Under the pieces are notes generated by a model, which saw only the letters and a program-made list of their open reading frames with translations, had not been told where the DNA came from and did not search any database. 64,000 bases of DNA from Thermoplasmata archaeon (GTDB lineage: Archaea > Thermoplasmatota > Thermoplasmata > Lutacidiplasmatales > UBA184): assembly GCA_021817245.1 (NCBI GenBank), contig JAKAVQ010000002.1, forward strand, positions 78,721-142,720, read 5' to 3'. Every line of letters begins with the position of its first letter. The first letter of the stretch is position 1. Positions 33,138 through 42,747 of the stretch are shown here, piece by piece. A program made the position numbers and the translations under genes.

Positions 33138-33587
33138 ATGACAAGTCGGCCACGGACTACACGACTCCCGAGAGAGATGGCTCGAGTGTTTCGAACCGGC
33201 TCCCGTGACGCCATCGATATACGTCGAGCTCCCACGGGGGACGTGGGTCTCCTCTATTCCGGAGAAGGGATCGAGGCGGTCTGGGTCTCCAAAGACGCAG
33301 AGAAGATCGACCGCGGCTGGTTTCAGTACCCCCGGGTCGATATCCTCGCGGTCCTGAAGGGGCGGCTCAAGGTGGAGTTCCGGGAGAAGTCAGCTCCACC
33401 CCGTGTCCTCCGGCCGGGCGATGTCCTCGTGCTGCTTCCCCGCACGGCCTGCCGGGCGTACCGGTGGCCCAGGAACGCCTCCCGACCCACGGTTTTCCTC
33501 GCAGTCTATCGAAAGACCGGAGCAAGGAGAGTTCCGAGGGAAGGAGAAGGAGGGCCCGCGGGACGGTCTCGGGGCCACGGCGGCTAA
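33138..33587 (+). CDS. Cupin-like small protein
   Basis: This 149-residue protein has a short cupin-like beta core: DILAVLKGRLKVEFREKSAPPRVLRPGDVLVLLPRTACRAY matches the G(X)nPG..D pattern of a cupin, but the usual metal-binding His cluster is not obvious. The ATG at 33138 follows a strong GGAGGAGCT ribosome binding site, which favours it over an upstream ATG at 33078. It may be a sugar- or small-ligand-binding protein. The C-terminal 25 residues are Gly/Arg-rich and disordered. Confidence 0.65.
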   Translation: MTSRPRTTRLPREMARVFRTGSRDAIDIRRAPTGDVGLLYSGEGIEAVWVSKDAEKIDRGWFQYPRVDILAVLKGRLKVEFREKSAPPRVLRPGDVLVLLPRTACRAYRWPRNASRPTVFLAVYRKTGARRVPREGEGGPAGRSRGHGG

Positions 33588-33647
33588 TCCGCCGTTTCGA
33601 AGGCCCGCAGGACGAGCCTGCTATCGGCTGGCCTTCCTTTGGAGACG

Positions 33648-33992
33648 TCAGGCACGGCCCGACGTCCTGCGCACTTTTCGCTGCTTTCGTTCCGAGAGCA
33701 ACTCGCCGAAGCTCGATCCTTGGAAGTGAACAACGACCCCCTCCGAAGGCCCGGCTTTTCGGGCGTAGGGCTCCAGCTCTGGTCGCTGCACGCTCACGTC
33801 CGTGAAACCGCCGATCTTCCCAAGGTCGGCAAGATCCGCGTCCTTGTAGAGGCGGCTCGCCGCGTCAAACTCGGCACCGTGCCGCGGCAGCTGCGTGGGG
33901 CGGGTTTGGAGCGTGGTCTCGAGCTCGAACCGATGGAGCTCGTCCCTGACAAGCCGGCTCGACTTGTCGCAGGCGCGGCCGCACTCTTTCAC
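33648..33992 (-). pseudogene. Possible remnant of a methyltransferase-like gene
   Basis: This 114-codon frame has natural-looking composition, unlike nearby frames. Its GFTDVSVQRPELEPYARKAG and VVVHFQG segments recall the last strands of class I methyltransferases, but no SAM-binding motif is present. It lies 66 bases downstream of the MDR gene on the same strand. It could also be an intact small gene or chance. The rest of 33588-34058 shows nothing. Confidence 0.3.
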
Positions 33993-34058
33993 GAGCTCGG
34001 TAGCGCGGTCTACCTCGAACGGGAGCGCGGCCCTTCGTACGACAATGATTGGACCGGC

Positions 34059-35093
34059 TCAATCGGGGGAGGGCGGCGCCGGGTCGGCAATCTTCAGCAG
34101 TTGTTTCCCGACATTGGCCCCGGAATACAGGCGTGCGAGGGCGGAGGGAGCGTTCTCCAACCCGACCACGACATCCTCCTTCGACTTGAGTCTCCCGGCG
34201 TCGATCCACGCGCGCAGAGCGGCGATCGCCTCCGGAAACCGGTCGAAGTAGTCACGGCCAAGAAGCCCCTCCATGCGACCGTTCACCATGATGAGCTGCG
34301 GGTAGTTCATCGGACCCGGTACGCTGGGCGCCTGCTGGTACCGGGACGTCATGCCGCAGAGCACGATCCGCCCATGGGGACGAAGCCGCTCGAGGGCGAG
34401 GTCCAGGACCGGTCCGCCCACATTGTCGAAAAAGATGTCGATCCCCGTGGGGCAGAGGGCATCGAGCCGGGCGGCCACGTTCTCGCTTCGGTGGTCGATC
34501 ACGCCGTCGAGGTGGGCGTCCTCGCGCAGCCAATCGCACTTCTCCCTCCCGCCCGCGATCCCGATAACACGGAGTCCCAGGACCTTGGCAACCTGGACCG
34601 CGACCGATCCCACACCTCCCGCCGCAGCGGAGACGACGAGCACCTCGCCCGGGCGGGGCTTCGCAATCTCCGTCACCCCGAAGTAGGCGACTATCCCGGT
34701 GATGCCCAAGGTCCCGGCCGCCAGGTTCGGTGGGACCCCCGGCGGCACTTTGGTCGTGTCCCAGTATCCCTTGCCGTCGCTCACGGAGAAATCTTCCCAC
34801 CCCGAGAACCCGTACACGAGGTCGCCGGGTTGGAACGAGGGGATCCGCGACGCAAGGACCTGGGACGTCGCCAACCCTCGCATGGGCGCCCCGAGAGGAT
34901 ACCCCCCTTCCTCCGGCGGCGCCGACATGTTCAACACCTGCGTGGGTTCGAACGAGAGCCACAGGTTCCGGACCAGCATCTGTCCCTCCCCGGGCGAGGG
35001 AATGTCGGAACGGGCCCAACGGAAGTTGTGGGAACCCACCGGCCCCTCCGGCCGTTTCTCGAACAGCCATTGCCGATTGGTGCCATCGACCAT
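34059..35093 (-). CDS. NADP-dependent MDR oxidoreductase (prostaglandin reductase/LTB4DH type)
   Basis: This 344-residue zinc-independent medium-chain dehydrogenase reduces double bonds of enones or alkenals with NADPH. SFEPTQVLNM, GFSGWEDFSV, LGITGIVAYFGV and the nucleotide loop SAAAGGVGSVAVQVAK are family blocks, followed by IDIFFDNVGGPVLD and LCGMTSRYQ. I chose the ATG at 35093: a TATA-like TATAT at 35150-35154 would start transcription near 35126, downstream of the earlier ATG at 35138. Confidence 0.92.
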   Translation of the reverse strand: MVDGTNRQWLFEKRPEGPVGSHNFRWARSDIPSPGEGQMLVRNLWLSFEPTQVLNMSAPPEEGGYPLGAPMRGLATSQVLASRIPSFQPGDLVYGFSGWEDFSVSDGKGYWDTTKVPPGVPPNLAAGTLGITGIVAYFGVTEIAKPRPGEVLVVSAAAGGVGSVAVQVAKVLGLRVIGIAGGREKCDWLREDAHLDGVIDHRSENVAARLDALCPTGIDIFFDNVGGPVLDLALERLRPHGRIVLCGMTSRYQQAPSVPGPMNYPQLIMVNGRMEGLLGRDYFDRFPEAIAALRAWIDAGRLKSKEDVVVGLENAPSALARLYSGANVGKQLLKIADPAPPSPD

Positions 35094-35159
35094 GAAGCGC
35101 CTTGGGGGCCCACCTGCTACATGGCCCGGACCGACCATCGGAGAGGGAGTATATCTACG

Positions 35160-36240
35160 TCCGAGGAGGCGTGCGACGGTCGCGAAAGGGAACCGGCTGC
35201 GGGTCGCGTGGGGCCCACGTGTTGCCGCCCCGGGTCATTCGCGTGAGAGGGCGACCCAGACGACGGCGAGCCCCATAGAGGGCAGCCCTACGCCATCAGG
35301 GTACCTCGTACGGCTGCCCTGGGCCCGGGGATCACCGCAAGCCGGCCATCAGACACACAGCCCGCCGTCCGGTCTGTCGGCTTCGCCGACACGGCCACGT
35401 ACGGTCTTCGCCGTCAGTTCATCGAGCACTTGCCGACCCAGCCAAAGGACTCGTTCTCAGAGGAGGCGCTAACCGATTCCCGAAATTGCGCTTGCGCAAC
35501 GGGGACGCGTCTTGCGCCTTATCGCGAAGCCCACCGTCCGCGTTCTACCCGTCAGGCGCTGCCATCCCGGTCTTCTTCGCCCCCTCCGGTACGTCGGCGG
35601 CCCAGTTTCTCGGTATCGTTGTCGCCATCGTAGGGGTTCTCGCGGGCGTCGCGATCGCGGTTGTGCACAACGTTGCTCGCCGTCGACGTGGCCGGGCCAA
35701 GGTCAACAAACCGACCGGTCCGAGTACGACTCCCGGTGACCACGATCGAGATCGACCGACCAGACTACTTGGGGGGCCTGCCATTCACGCTCTTTCTCGA
35801 GCAACTCTGGTACTGCACGCAACTGGAGCTGCGAGTTCGGGAGGGAGCGTCCTCAAGCGAGGGGGAACCCCCGATCGCGAGCCCGCGGAAGTGGAAGGTT
35901 TGGTTCGCCGTAGGCAAGATACCCGTTGACAGAGTGCGGTTGACTGTAAGCAGATTTCGTGCACTGCGAGCCCGGTCTGATGGCCGGCAGTCGACGAGCG
36001 GCACGAAGTGGGCCGGACCCGCATTGCGAAGGCACGACTGCTCGGCTCTCGCGACCGGAAGCAGTGCCGAGCCCGAGACGCAGAGTTTGCGGGTCGCCAC
36101 GCTTTCCTCGCCGAGCGCGACGAGGAGCCACCGACAACCAATGCGACCGCCACCCTCCACGGCGGAGCAAACGACTCCGCCGTCGCTCGACCCATCGGTT
36201 GAAGTACCACCGTCCGAGTCGGACTCCCCGAGGTGGGACA
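35160..36240. other. Gene-poor region with a possible membrane-anchor remnant
   Basis: About 1.08 kb with no recognised gene. A plus-strand frame from 35486 contains one good transmembrane segment (FLGIVVAIVGVLAGVAIAVV) followed by RRRRGRAK, as at the C-terminus of a surface protein. The residues before and after it look random, so it may be a decayed gene. No conserved family is visible on either strand. Confidence 0.35.
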
Positions 36241-37047
36241 ATGTCGACCGGACCAGATTCTACTCTTTCCGTTCGCGATCTGACCGTTCGATACCCCGGC
36301 TCCGATACCGACGCGGTGGTCGCGGCCTCGCTCGAGCTGGGCCGCGAGAAGATCGCCATCGTCGGTCCGAACGGGAGCGGAAAGACGACTCTCTTGAAGG
36401 CCGCCCTAGGTCTCGCGCCGGTGAGCGGAGGATCGGTACACGTTCTGGGCCACGATGTGCGAACCATCCGACGGCAGCTCGGGGTCGGAACGAATCTCGA
36501 GGAAGTCTACCGGCTGATGACCGTCCCGGTGGGCGGACTGATCTCGATCTGGGCCGACCTCACCGGTCGGTCGGACGAGGAGCTGCGGCGATGGATCGAC
36601 GACTTTGGACTGAAGGGGGTCCTCGAACGCCCTCTCTTTCGTCTCTCCACGGGGCAATCCAAGTTGGTCGGGGACCTGCTGGCCATGGCCTTCTCCCCTC
36701 GCTTGCTGCTTCTCGATGAGCCTTTTGACAACGTCGACTTCGGACGTCGGCGGAGGTACATCGACTTGCTCAACCGGTCTTCGGCGTCAGTTGCGCTGAG
36801 CACCCACGAACTCGACCTGCTCCTGTCACTTCCGGAGTGGGGTCTCTACTTCATGTTCGAGGGCCAACTCATCGGTCGCTTCCGCGCCGGGGATATCGAT
36901 CGGCTCCACGTGAGCCGTGGCCACCAGCCCGACGCGCTCGCCGGGTTCCACTCGAGCATCGGAGAGGTGTCAGTCACCCTCGATCACGGAGATCTACCCC
37001 TGAAAGGAGTGAGCAATCTCGGCTACTTGCTCGACCGAATCGCATGA
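36241..37047 (+). CDS. ABC-2 type transporter ATP-binding protein with LSTGQ signature
   Basis: This 268-residue ABC ATPase energises the membrane protein encoded next. Walker A GPNGSGKTT is at residues 42-50 and Walker B RLLLLDEPFDNVD follows, with the switch His in STHELD. The signature motif reads LSTGQSK rather than LSGGQ. The ATG at 36241 was chosen because the conserved fold starts there. The next gene overlaps it by ATGA. Confidence 0.88.
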   Translation: MSTGPDSTLSVRDLTVRYPGSDTDAVVAASLELGREKIAIVGPNGSGKTTLLKAALGLAPVSGGSVHVLGHDVRTIRRQLGVGTNLEEVYRLMTVPVGGLISIWADLTGRSDEELRRWIDDFGLKGVLERPLFRLSTGQSKLVGDLLAMAFSPRLLLLDEPFDNVDFGRRRRYIDLLNRSSASVALSTHELDLLLSLPEWGLYFMFEGQLIGRFRAGDIDRLHVSRGHQPDALAGFHSSIGEVSVTLDHGDLPLKGVSNLGYLLDRIA

Positions 37048-37850
37048 CACTCGCGTGGCGGTACACTCGAGCCGTTCTCACAAACCCTGCGCTCTGGTTC
37101 TGGGGCGTGGTGTTCATGGCGTTCTGGTTCGTACTGGGCGCCTACGTGTTTTCGGGCGGTCTCGCTCCGGGTCACTCCGCCGAGTCCGCGTACACCTCGG
37201 CCTGGTTCGCCGTGATTACCCTTTTCTCGCTCACCACGCTCGCGATGAGCGTCGCCTCCAGTATCACGTACGGCACATCGGCGCTTGCCTTCGGGTTTCG
37301 CTACACTCGGCTATCTCCGGTTCGCTACACGTCCGCGTTGATCGTCGCGGCGGCCGCGATGGCCGTGTTGCTCAGCCTCGTGATGGTGGCCGTCGTAAGC
37401 GGGCTCTTCAGCACTCATTTCGGAAGCACGATGCTTCCCGCGAATCTGCCCGCCATGATCGGCGTCGCGGTGCTTTCGGGAGCGTTCATGATGGGCCTTG
37501 CCACGACTCTCGTTCTGGTGGTGATCAACTTTCTCGGGCTCCGGCACATGAACTTCATCGAATTCTTCCCGCTCATCCTCTCGTACATCTTTGGTTTCAC
37601 CCAGCTATTCTTGTCCGTGCCAGCATGGGTGTTGTACCTGTCGCCCTGGAATGATATGGAGAGCCTCCTCTACCAGGCGTTCAGCGGCACCCCGGCCCGA
37701 GTCGTACTCGGGACTACCACTTCTCCGGTGCTGTCGTGGCCCATCTCCGTCGGCGCGTTGGCACTCTGGGTGGCCGTCCTCGTCGGACTGGCGACCGTTC
37801 TTCTGGGTCGTATCCGCTCCGTCTCGATCCAAGAGGGCCGGCAAATCTGA
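37044..37850 (+). CDS. ABC-2 type transporter membrane protein
   Basis: This 268-residue protein has six predicted membrane helices, for example ALWFWGVVFMAFWFVLGAYVF near the N-terminus and ALALWVAVLVGLATVLLG at the end, in the pattern of ABC-2 permeases. It pairs with the ATPase upstream (ATGA overlap). The exported substrate is not predictable; lipid, drug or polysaccharide export are all known for the class. Confidence 0.8.
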   Translation: MTLAWRYTRAVLTNPALWFWGVVFMAFWFVLGAYVFSGGLAPGHSAESAYTSAWFAVITLFSLTTLAMSVASSITYGTSALAFGFRYTRLSPVRYTSALIVAAAAMAVLLSLVMVAVVSGLFSTHFGSTMLPANLPAMIGVAVLSGAFMMGLATTLVLVVINFLGLRHMNFIEFFPLILSYIFGFTQLFLSVPAWVLYLSPWNDMESLLYQAFSGTPARVVLGTTTSPVLSWPISVGALALWVAVLVGLATVLLGRIRSVSIQEGRQI

Positions 37851-38097
37851 TCTCATCGGGGGCGCATACACGACGCCGCTCTGCGGCGGGAACGCTGGGC
37901 TCCGGTCCGTCACGCTCCGGGTCGTCTCGCGCGCCTTGCGACGGGCTCGCCGAGGCGCGGACTGCGACACGCCCGCGATGTAGTATGCTTGCTGGCAAAG
38001 TGCGAAGCTCAGATCAGGGCCTCAAGGGAGCCTCCGCCCGCTCCCCTTTTTGGGGGTCGTCGTTGGCGATCCTGTGGCCCTCGGAAATCCACCCGAG

Positions 38098-41019
38098 TTA
38101 CGTCCCGAACTGGAGGAAGAACTCGGACGGACCCGTCACGTCGATCGAGCTCAACGTGGGGCTGTTAGGCCCGGATATGGAGATAAGCGAATACCCCGCC
38201 GTCTCGCTCACTGCGAACGTCTGAACTCCCGCCGGCGCAAACAGGAGCACGATCGGCGAGTTCGAGCCGAACCAGAGACCCGAACCGATGCTCGCCTCCC
38301 AGGCGGAGTGAGCGGGTAGGCCGCTCTCGATGAACGCGACCGGGATCAGGCCCGTGGGGGCGCGAAGGAGCGGGTGGTAGTCGCCCCCGACTAGGATGCT
38401 TCGGTGCACCGTGTCCGTCCCGGGCGGGAGGACGTCCGAGCCGACGTAGTCGGAGTAGTTGAACGTGTTCACGTACGGGAGCTTGCCGATCGGGTTCAGC
38501 ATGTTCCCATAGTTGCTCCAATAGTTACCTCCCTGCCAGTGGTAGGAAGGACCGAGGATGTTACCGGAGAGGGCGAAGCCGTTCACGATGTCGGAGACGT
38601 GGCTCGCCGGCTGTATCCGAACGTCCCAGGTATCGTGGTAGGCGGGGGGAACGAGCGGCCCGCACTGGGCCGCATAGGCATCCGGACAGGCGTCCCGGTA
38701 CATGTCGAAGGGAAGCCAAACGACCGGGTTGTCGATCGTGAAGTTGTTGTTGTAGAGCAGGTCGCCGCTCTCGGACTCAGCAAGACCGGTCCAGCTCGCG
38801 AACGCGTCGCCGGTCGCGGGAACGGTAGGGTCGTGGAACGTGTTCCCCCAGACCGTGTTGTGCGACCCACCGTAGAAGAGGAGCGCGTCCGGGGAGATGC
38901 AGGAGAAGAAGCAGGTCACCGGCGTACCGTACCCCGGGAAGGGCGGATTGATCGTCGGAACGAACGTGCTCGACATCACGAGGTTGTTCGAGGAGTTCCA
39001 GAACATCACGTTCCCCTGCGGGAAGAAGTTCTGGGTCGGGTCGACGGCCCCAAGGTCCGTCTCGACCTCGAACATCGCTGGCCAGCCCCCTGCGACGTCC
39101 GCGTGAGCCAGCGTTACGTGCTTCGCGGACACGAACTCGAGCTGCAGGTCGAAGCAGACGTTGGTCGAACCGGACCCGCTGCCCCATGCGAACCAGAACG
39201 TGCAAAAGCTCGGGGGGTTGAGCACCTCGGTGTAGGCATTCGTCCCATCCATGAGGATGCCGGCGAACGTCGGGTAGAAGAAGTCGTTCGCCGAGAAGAA
39301 GTAGCTCGAGAGGTTGTTATCGACGGCCCCGCCGCACTTCGTGCATGACGAGGTCGGGTTGTTGAAGAGGAGGTACGGGTGCGCGATCGTCCCCGTGCCC
39401 GCGCTCGAGATGCCGGCCAGCTGATCGTTCGAAAACGCCCAGAGCGGCGTGTACACGCCGCTCGCCGGGTGGTAGTGGAGGGTGACCGCGAGGGTCATCG
39501 GAGCGGTCCCGACCGTGAAGTGCCCCGTCGTTTCGGCGTAGTCGGAGAGCATGATGACGTACTGATAGGTCCCCGGAGCCAAGTGCCAGACCGGCGCGTC
39601 GGGGGCCCACTCGAAGGAGCTATCGTAGTAGCTCGAGGTCGAGAGGAAGACGAAGAAGTACGGCGGCGCTTTGAGTTTGAGCGGCGAGCCCGAGACCTTG
39701 ATGTCGTTTGTAACGGGCGTCGACCCGGCCGAGGAACCCGCGACCCCCTGGAAGCCCCAGAGTCCCCGGAGCACGAGCGGCCCGGCGGAGGCGCTCTCGG
39801 TCGTGCCGCTGTAGGTGAAAGCGATGCCTGTCGAAGTCTCCCCGGTTTCGCTCCCGAAGTCGACCGCGGCCGGGACGGATTCATACTCGGCGGGCGTGCA
39901 GAGAGCCACGGACTGCGGGCAGTACTTCAGCGTTGCCTGGACGTTCGCGGCGAGGACGTTGTTCGAGGCGCCGTTGTAGGACCCGATTCCGTAGACGAGC
40001 TCGAAGTCGTTCGTGCTACCCACGGGGTCGACCTGGGTGCCATCGGCCACGAACGGCGCGATCTGACCCGGGAGGACGTGCCCTCCGGAGGCGAAGACGA
40101 GCCAGTCGTAGTTCCCGGCTTTGTGGATGCCGTGGGCGGCGGTGATGCTGTAATTGTACCAGAGTTCCTGGTTTCCGTCCGAGGTCACGGAGGAGTTGAG
40201 GTAGAGCGTGATCGTGAACGGCCGCGGAGCGTAGATCCAGGGTCCCTCGCTGATGTAGAGCCCGGTGACGAACGAGCCGTTCGCGTTGTGGCGGAGGACG
40301 TCCCTCGGGGAAAGGAAGGCCCCGGGACCTGAGAAGTTCCAAGTGTCCTGTCCCAGATTGAGCGTCTGGTTGTGCTGATAGTAATCGACCGCGTTCTGGC
40401 ACCAGAACTCGTTGCCCGAACCGCCGCCCAGAGTCACGTTCCCGAGGACCGAGTTCTCCTGAATCCCCCAGTCGTCGGGCGTGTCGACGTCGAGGTAGAG
40501 AGCCGACAGCTGGTTCACCGTGAGCGTGCCCGCGACGCTCGAAGCGTTGACGATGGTCGCATCGAGGACGCCGCCAGTGTCGCTCTCTCCGTAATAGGCG
40601 ATACCGGCGGGGGCCGGTGCCGCGGGATAGAAGGGACTCACCTGGGCCGCCGCGACGGCGGGGCCCGGCTCGACCGCTCCGTCGACGACCCGGGCGGGGG
40701 CTCCGACGTAGGGAAGCCGGATGTCGGTCGTGGCTACGCCCGCGGCTCCGAGGTCGGCCGCGGTGGTCCGGACGCGCTGATCGAACTGTTGAACGTTAGA
40801 AGAAATGCCGCTGGCGGGGGTGTCCCAAGATGCCGGAAGACTCCCCGGTTGAGGTGAGGAAGCGACCGAACTGCCTGCGGCCGGAGTGGCGCCGTAGGCG
40901 AGGCCCCCTGGCGACGCCCCCGCTCCCGGCGCGAGCGCGGCGGGAAGGACGCCGATCAGGGCAAAGGTAGCGATGAACGACAGCACGATCACCGAGACCC
41001 GGGTTAGCCTCTCGGACAT
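38098..41019 (-). CDS. Large secreted thermopsin-like protein (peptidase A5 family)
   Basis: This 973-residue protein starts with a signal peptide (RVSVIVLSFIATFALIGVLPAALA). Residues ~90-420 match thermopsin, an acid protease secreted by thermoacidophilic archaea: GIAYYGESDTGG, DWGIQENSVLGNVTL, EFWCQNAVDYY and QDTWNFSGPGAFL are typical. The middle has parallel beta-helix-like repeats with NSSNNLVMS and HNTVWGN motifs. The C-terminus ends in a VAFIESGLPAHSAWEASIGS domain common in Thermoplasmata surface proteins. Many N-glycosylation sequons occur. The ATG at 41019 lies 26 bases from a TATA box. Confidence 0.85.
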   Translation of the reverse strand: MSERLTRVSVIVLSFIATFALIGVLPAALAPGAGASPGGLAYGATPAAGSSVASSPQPGSLPASWDTPASGISSNVQQFDQRVRTTAADLGAAGVATTDIRLPYVGAPARVVDGAVEPGPAVAAAQVSPFYPAAPAPAGIAYYGESDTGGVLDATIVNASSVAGTLTVNQLSALYLDVDTPDDWGIQENSVLGNVTLGGGSGNEFWCQNAVDYYQHNQTLNLGQDTWNFSGPGAFLSPRDVLRHNANGSFVTGLYISEGPWIYAPRPFTITLYLNSSVTSDGNQELWYNYSITAAHGIHKAGNYDWLVFASGGHVLPGQIAPFVADGTQVDPVGSTNDFELVYGIGSYNGASNNVLAANVQATLKYCPQSVALCTPAEYESVPAAVDFGSETGETSTGIAFTYSGTTESASAGPLVLRGLWGFQGVAGSSAGSTPVTNDIKVSGSPLKLKAPPYFFVFLSTSSYYDSSFEWAPDAPVWHLAPGTYQYVIMLSDYAETTGHFTVGTAPMTLAVTLHYHPASGVYTPLWAFSNDQLAGISSAGTGTIAHPYLLFNNPTSSCTKCGGAVDNNLSSYFFSANDFFYPTFAGILMDGTNAYTEVLNPPSFCTFWFAWGSGSGSTNVCFDLQLEFVSAKHVTLAHADVAGGWPAMFEVETDLGAVDPTQNFFPQGNVMFWNSSNNLVMSSTFVPTINPPFPGYGTPVTCFFSCISPDALLFYGGSHNTVWGNTFHDPTVPATGDAFASWTGLAESESGDLLYNNNFTIDNPVVWLPFDMYRDACPDAYAAQCGPLVPPAYHDTWDVRIQPASHVSDIVNGFALSGNILGPSYHWQGGNYWSNYGNMLNPIGKLPYVNTFNYSDYVGSDVLPPGTDTVHRSILVGGDYHPLLRAPTGLIPVAFIESGLPAHSAWEASIGSGLWFGSNSPIVLLFAPAGVQTFAVSETAGYSLISISGPNSPTLSSIDVTGPSEFFLQFGT

Positions 41020-41038
41020 CGGTGGCGGATTCCCACGT

Positions 41039-41048
41039 GTTATACATA
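41039..41048 (-). promoter_or_regulatory. TATA box of the thermopsin-like gene
   Basis: The minus-strand sequence AGTATGTATAACA is centred about 26 bases upstream of the ATG at 41019, implying a leaderless transcript. Confidence 0.65.
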
Positions 41049-41260
41049 CTGTTTGGTGACCCCTTGGTTCCATAGGAGCCCTCGTGCCACGATCGGACCT
41101 GACCGGGTCTCGTGACCAGCGCAACGGTCCGCGCGGCGGGCGAAACGAGACGAGTTCGGCCCGCACCCATGCGAGATTAACCCGGTGTGCGGGATAGGGT
41201 CCGCCACGGGCTGAAGGAGCTTCTCTGACCCCCCTATATTCGAACTGTCCCCAATGGTGA

Positions 41261-41461
41261 CTAGATTCCTGCTTCCATAGTCGTTGTTCTTATCTTGGTG
41301 GGGTCCCAACCGGGCCCGGGAATGCCGTAGAGTTCCCGTAGCCGGCCGATCTTCCTCAGGATCTCATCGGCTGTCGCGGTCCACGGGTGCAGGTGGGGAT
41401 GGGCGTTGGAGCCGTTGGAAGACGGGGTCAGATGGAGGCGCACGGACCCGGATGGACCCAC
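41261..41461 (-). pseudogene. Remnant of an IS630-like transposase C-terminus
   Basis: The frame contains VRLHLTPSS followed soon by HPHLHPWTATADEILRKIGRL. In IS630-family transposases a HFTPTSSSWLN-like block and a PFVWTKTADEIL-like block stand about 60 residues apart, so an internal deletion is likely. No catalytic DDE region remains. The rest of the 41049-41673 gap, upstream of the ABC operon, shows no gene; a TAAATAG at 41581-41587 could be part of the ABC promoter. Confidence 0.45.
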
Positions 41462-41673
41462 GGTTCGCGATTGGAATCCAGCTCTTTCGGCACGCCCCCG
41501 GGGGGGGGCACACGCTCGGAGAGGTCGACGCGGGAAAGCTGCGGACGGCCGTGTGACCTGGGATTGAGCCGCCCAGTCGCTAAATAGCCCCTACGCCAAG
41601 TCGCCCGTGGTGACGAATGTGCCGAGGGCGCTTGCCCTAGGATGGTAACGGGCTCGTGTTGGTGGAGCGACCT

Positions 41674-42747
41674 ATGACGGTCGGCGCCGGGAACCCTCGG
41701 ACTTCCGCCGAGGGAGGGCACGACGTAGTCATCGATGTCGACAACCTACGGATGATCTATCCTGCCCCGAAGCCCGGCGCCCTGCCGACCGTTGCGGTGG
41801 ATGGGGTGAGCTTCCAAGTGGGCCGGGGCGAGATCTTCGGCTTCCTCGGTCCCAACGGCGCCGGGAAGACGACGACGATCTCCATTCTCACGACTCTCCT
41901 CCAACCTACCGCCGGCCACGCCCGCGTGGAGGGGATCGACGTCGGCACCCGACCGAACGACGTGCGTAGAAAGCTCGGCCTCGTTTTCCAGCGGTCCACG
42001 GCGGACGAGGAGCTCACCGGCCGGGAGAACATGGCGATCCAAGCAGGCCTCTACGGCCACTCGGGCACTTCCGTCGACCGGCGCGTCACCGAGCTGCTGG
42101 TGCAAATGGACCTCGGCTCGGTCGGCGACCGCCTCGTCAAGACCTACTCTGGTGGCATGCGGCGGCGGCTCGAACTCGCCGTCGGGATGGTCCACGACCC
42201 GAAGCTCCTCTTCTTGGACGAGCCGACCCTCGGACTGGACCCCCAAGGCCGGGCCGGGTTCTGGCGCTACATCCGAACTCTGCGGGGGTCGGAGGGGGTC
42301 ACGGTGTTCATGACGACCCATTACCTGGACGAGGCTGACCAGTTGTGCGACCGGATCGCCGTGATCGACCGCGGGAAGATCGTCGCCACGGGAACCCCGA
42401 AGGAGCTGAAGGACGGGATCGGGGGCGATACCCTCGAGGTCGCCGTGGCGCCGGGGGCCGCCGACCTTTCTCCCCTCCTGACCCCGATGCCCGGCGTGAA
42501 GGCGGTCTCCCGCCGGGAGGACAGCTACCGCGTCAAGTGCACGAACGGTGAGCAGCTTATCCCGAAAGTGGTGCTCGCTGCGGAGCAAGCGGGAATCTCG
42601 GTGCGAGGGGTCACGGTGGCGAAGCCGACGCTCGATGAGGTCTTCCTAGAGCTCACGGGACACGCCTATCGGGAGGAAGGCGAGTCGCCGAAGGAGGATA
42701 GGTCCGGGGGAAACGGGGGCGGCAGCGACCAGGGAAGACGCCCATGA
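41674..42747 (+). CDS. ABC-2 type transporter ATP-binding protein (DrrA-like)
   Basis: This 357-residue ABC ATPase matches the DrrA/daunorubicin-resistance group. Walker A GPNGAGKTT is at residues 59-67, the signature is YSGGM, Walker B is LLFLDEPTLGLD, and the DrrA C-terminal domain ends KPTLDEVFLELTG. The ATG at 41674 follows GGTGGAG; a GTG six codons upstream is an alternative. The permease gene overlaps the stop as ATGA. The last ~25 residues are Gly-rich linker. Confidence 0.93.
   Translation: MTVGAGNPRTSAEGGHDVVIDVDNLRMIYPAPKPGALPTVAVDGVSFQVGRGEIFGFLGPNGAGKTTTISILTTLLQPTAGHARVEGIDVGTRPNDVRRKLGLVFQRSTADEELTGRENMAIQAGLYGHSGTSVDRRVTELLVQMDLGSVGDRLVKTYSGGMRRRLELAVGMVHDPKLLFLDEPTLGLDPQGRAGFWRYIRTLRGSEGVTVFMTTHYLDEADQLCDRIAVIDRGKIVATGTPKELKDGIGGDTLEVAVAPGAADLSPLLTPMPGVKAVSRREDSYRVKCTNGEQLIPKVVLAAEQAGISVRGVTVAKPTLDEVFLELTGHAYREEGESPKEDRSGGNGGGSDQGRRP

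Noticed and set aside
35765-36241. A 158-codon minus-strand frame upstream of the ABC ATPase
   Set aside because: Ser/Arg-rich composition, no motif, and it starts at the very beginning of the ABC gene on the other strand, so I did not call it.
38042-38056. CCCCTTTTTGGGG near the end of the thermopsin-like gene as a terminator
   Set aside because: The stem is only four to five base pairs and the T-run is inside the loop; it could help termination but the evidence is too weak to list.
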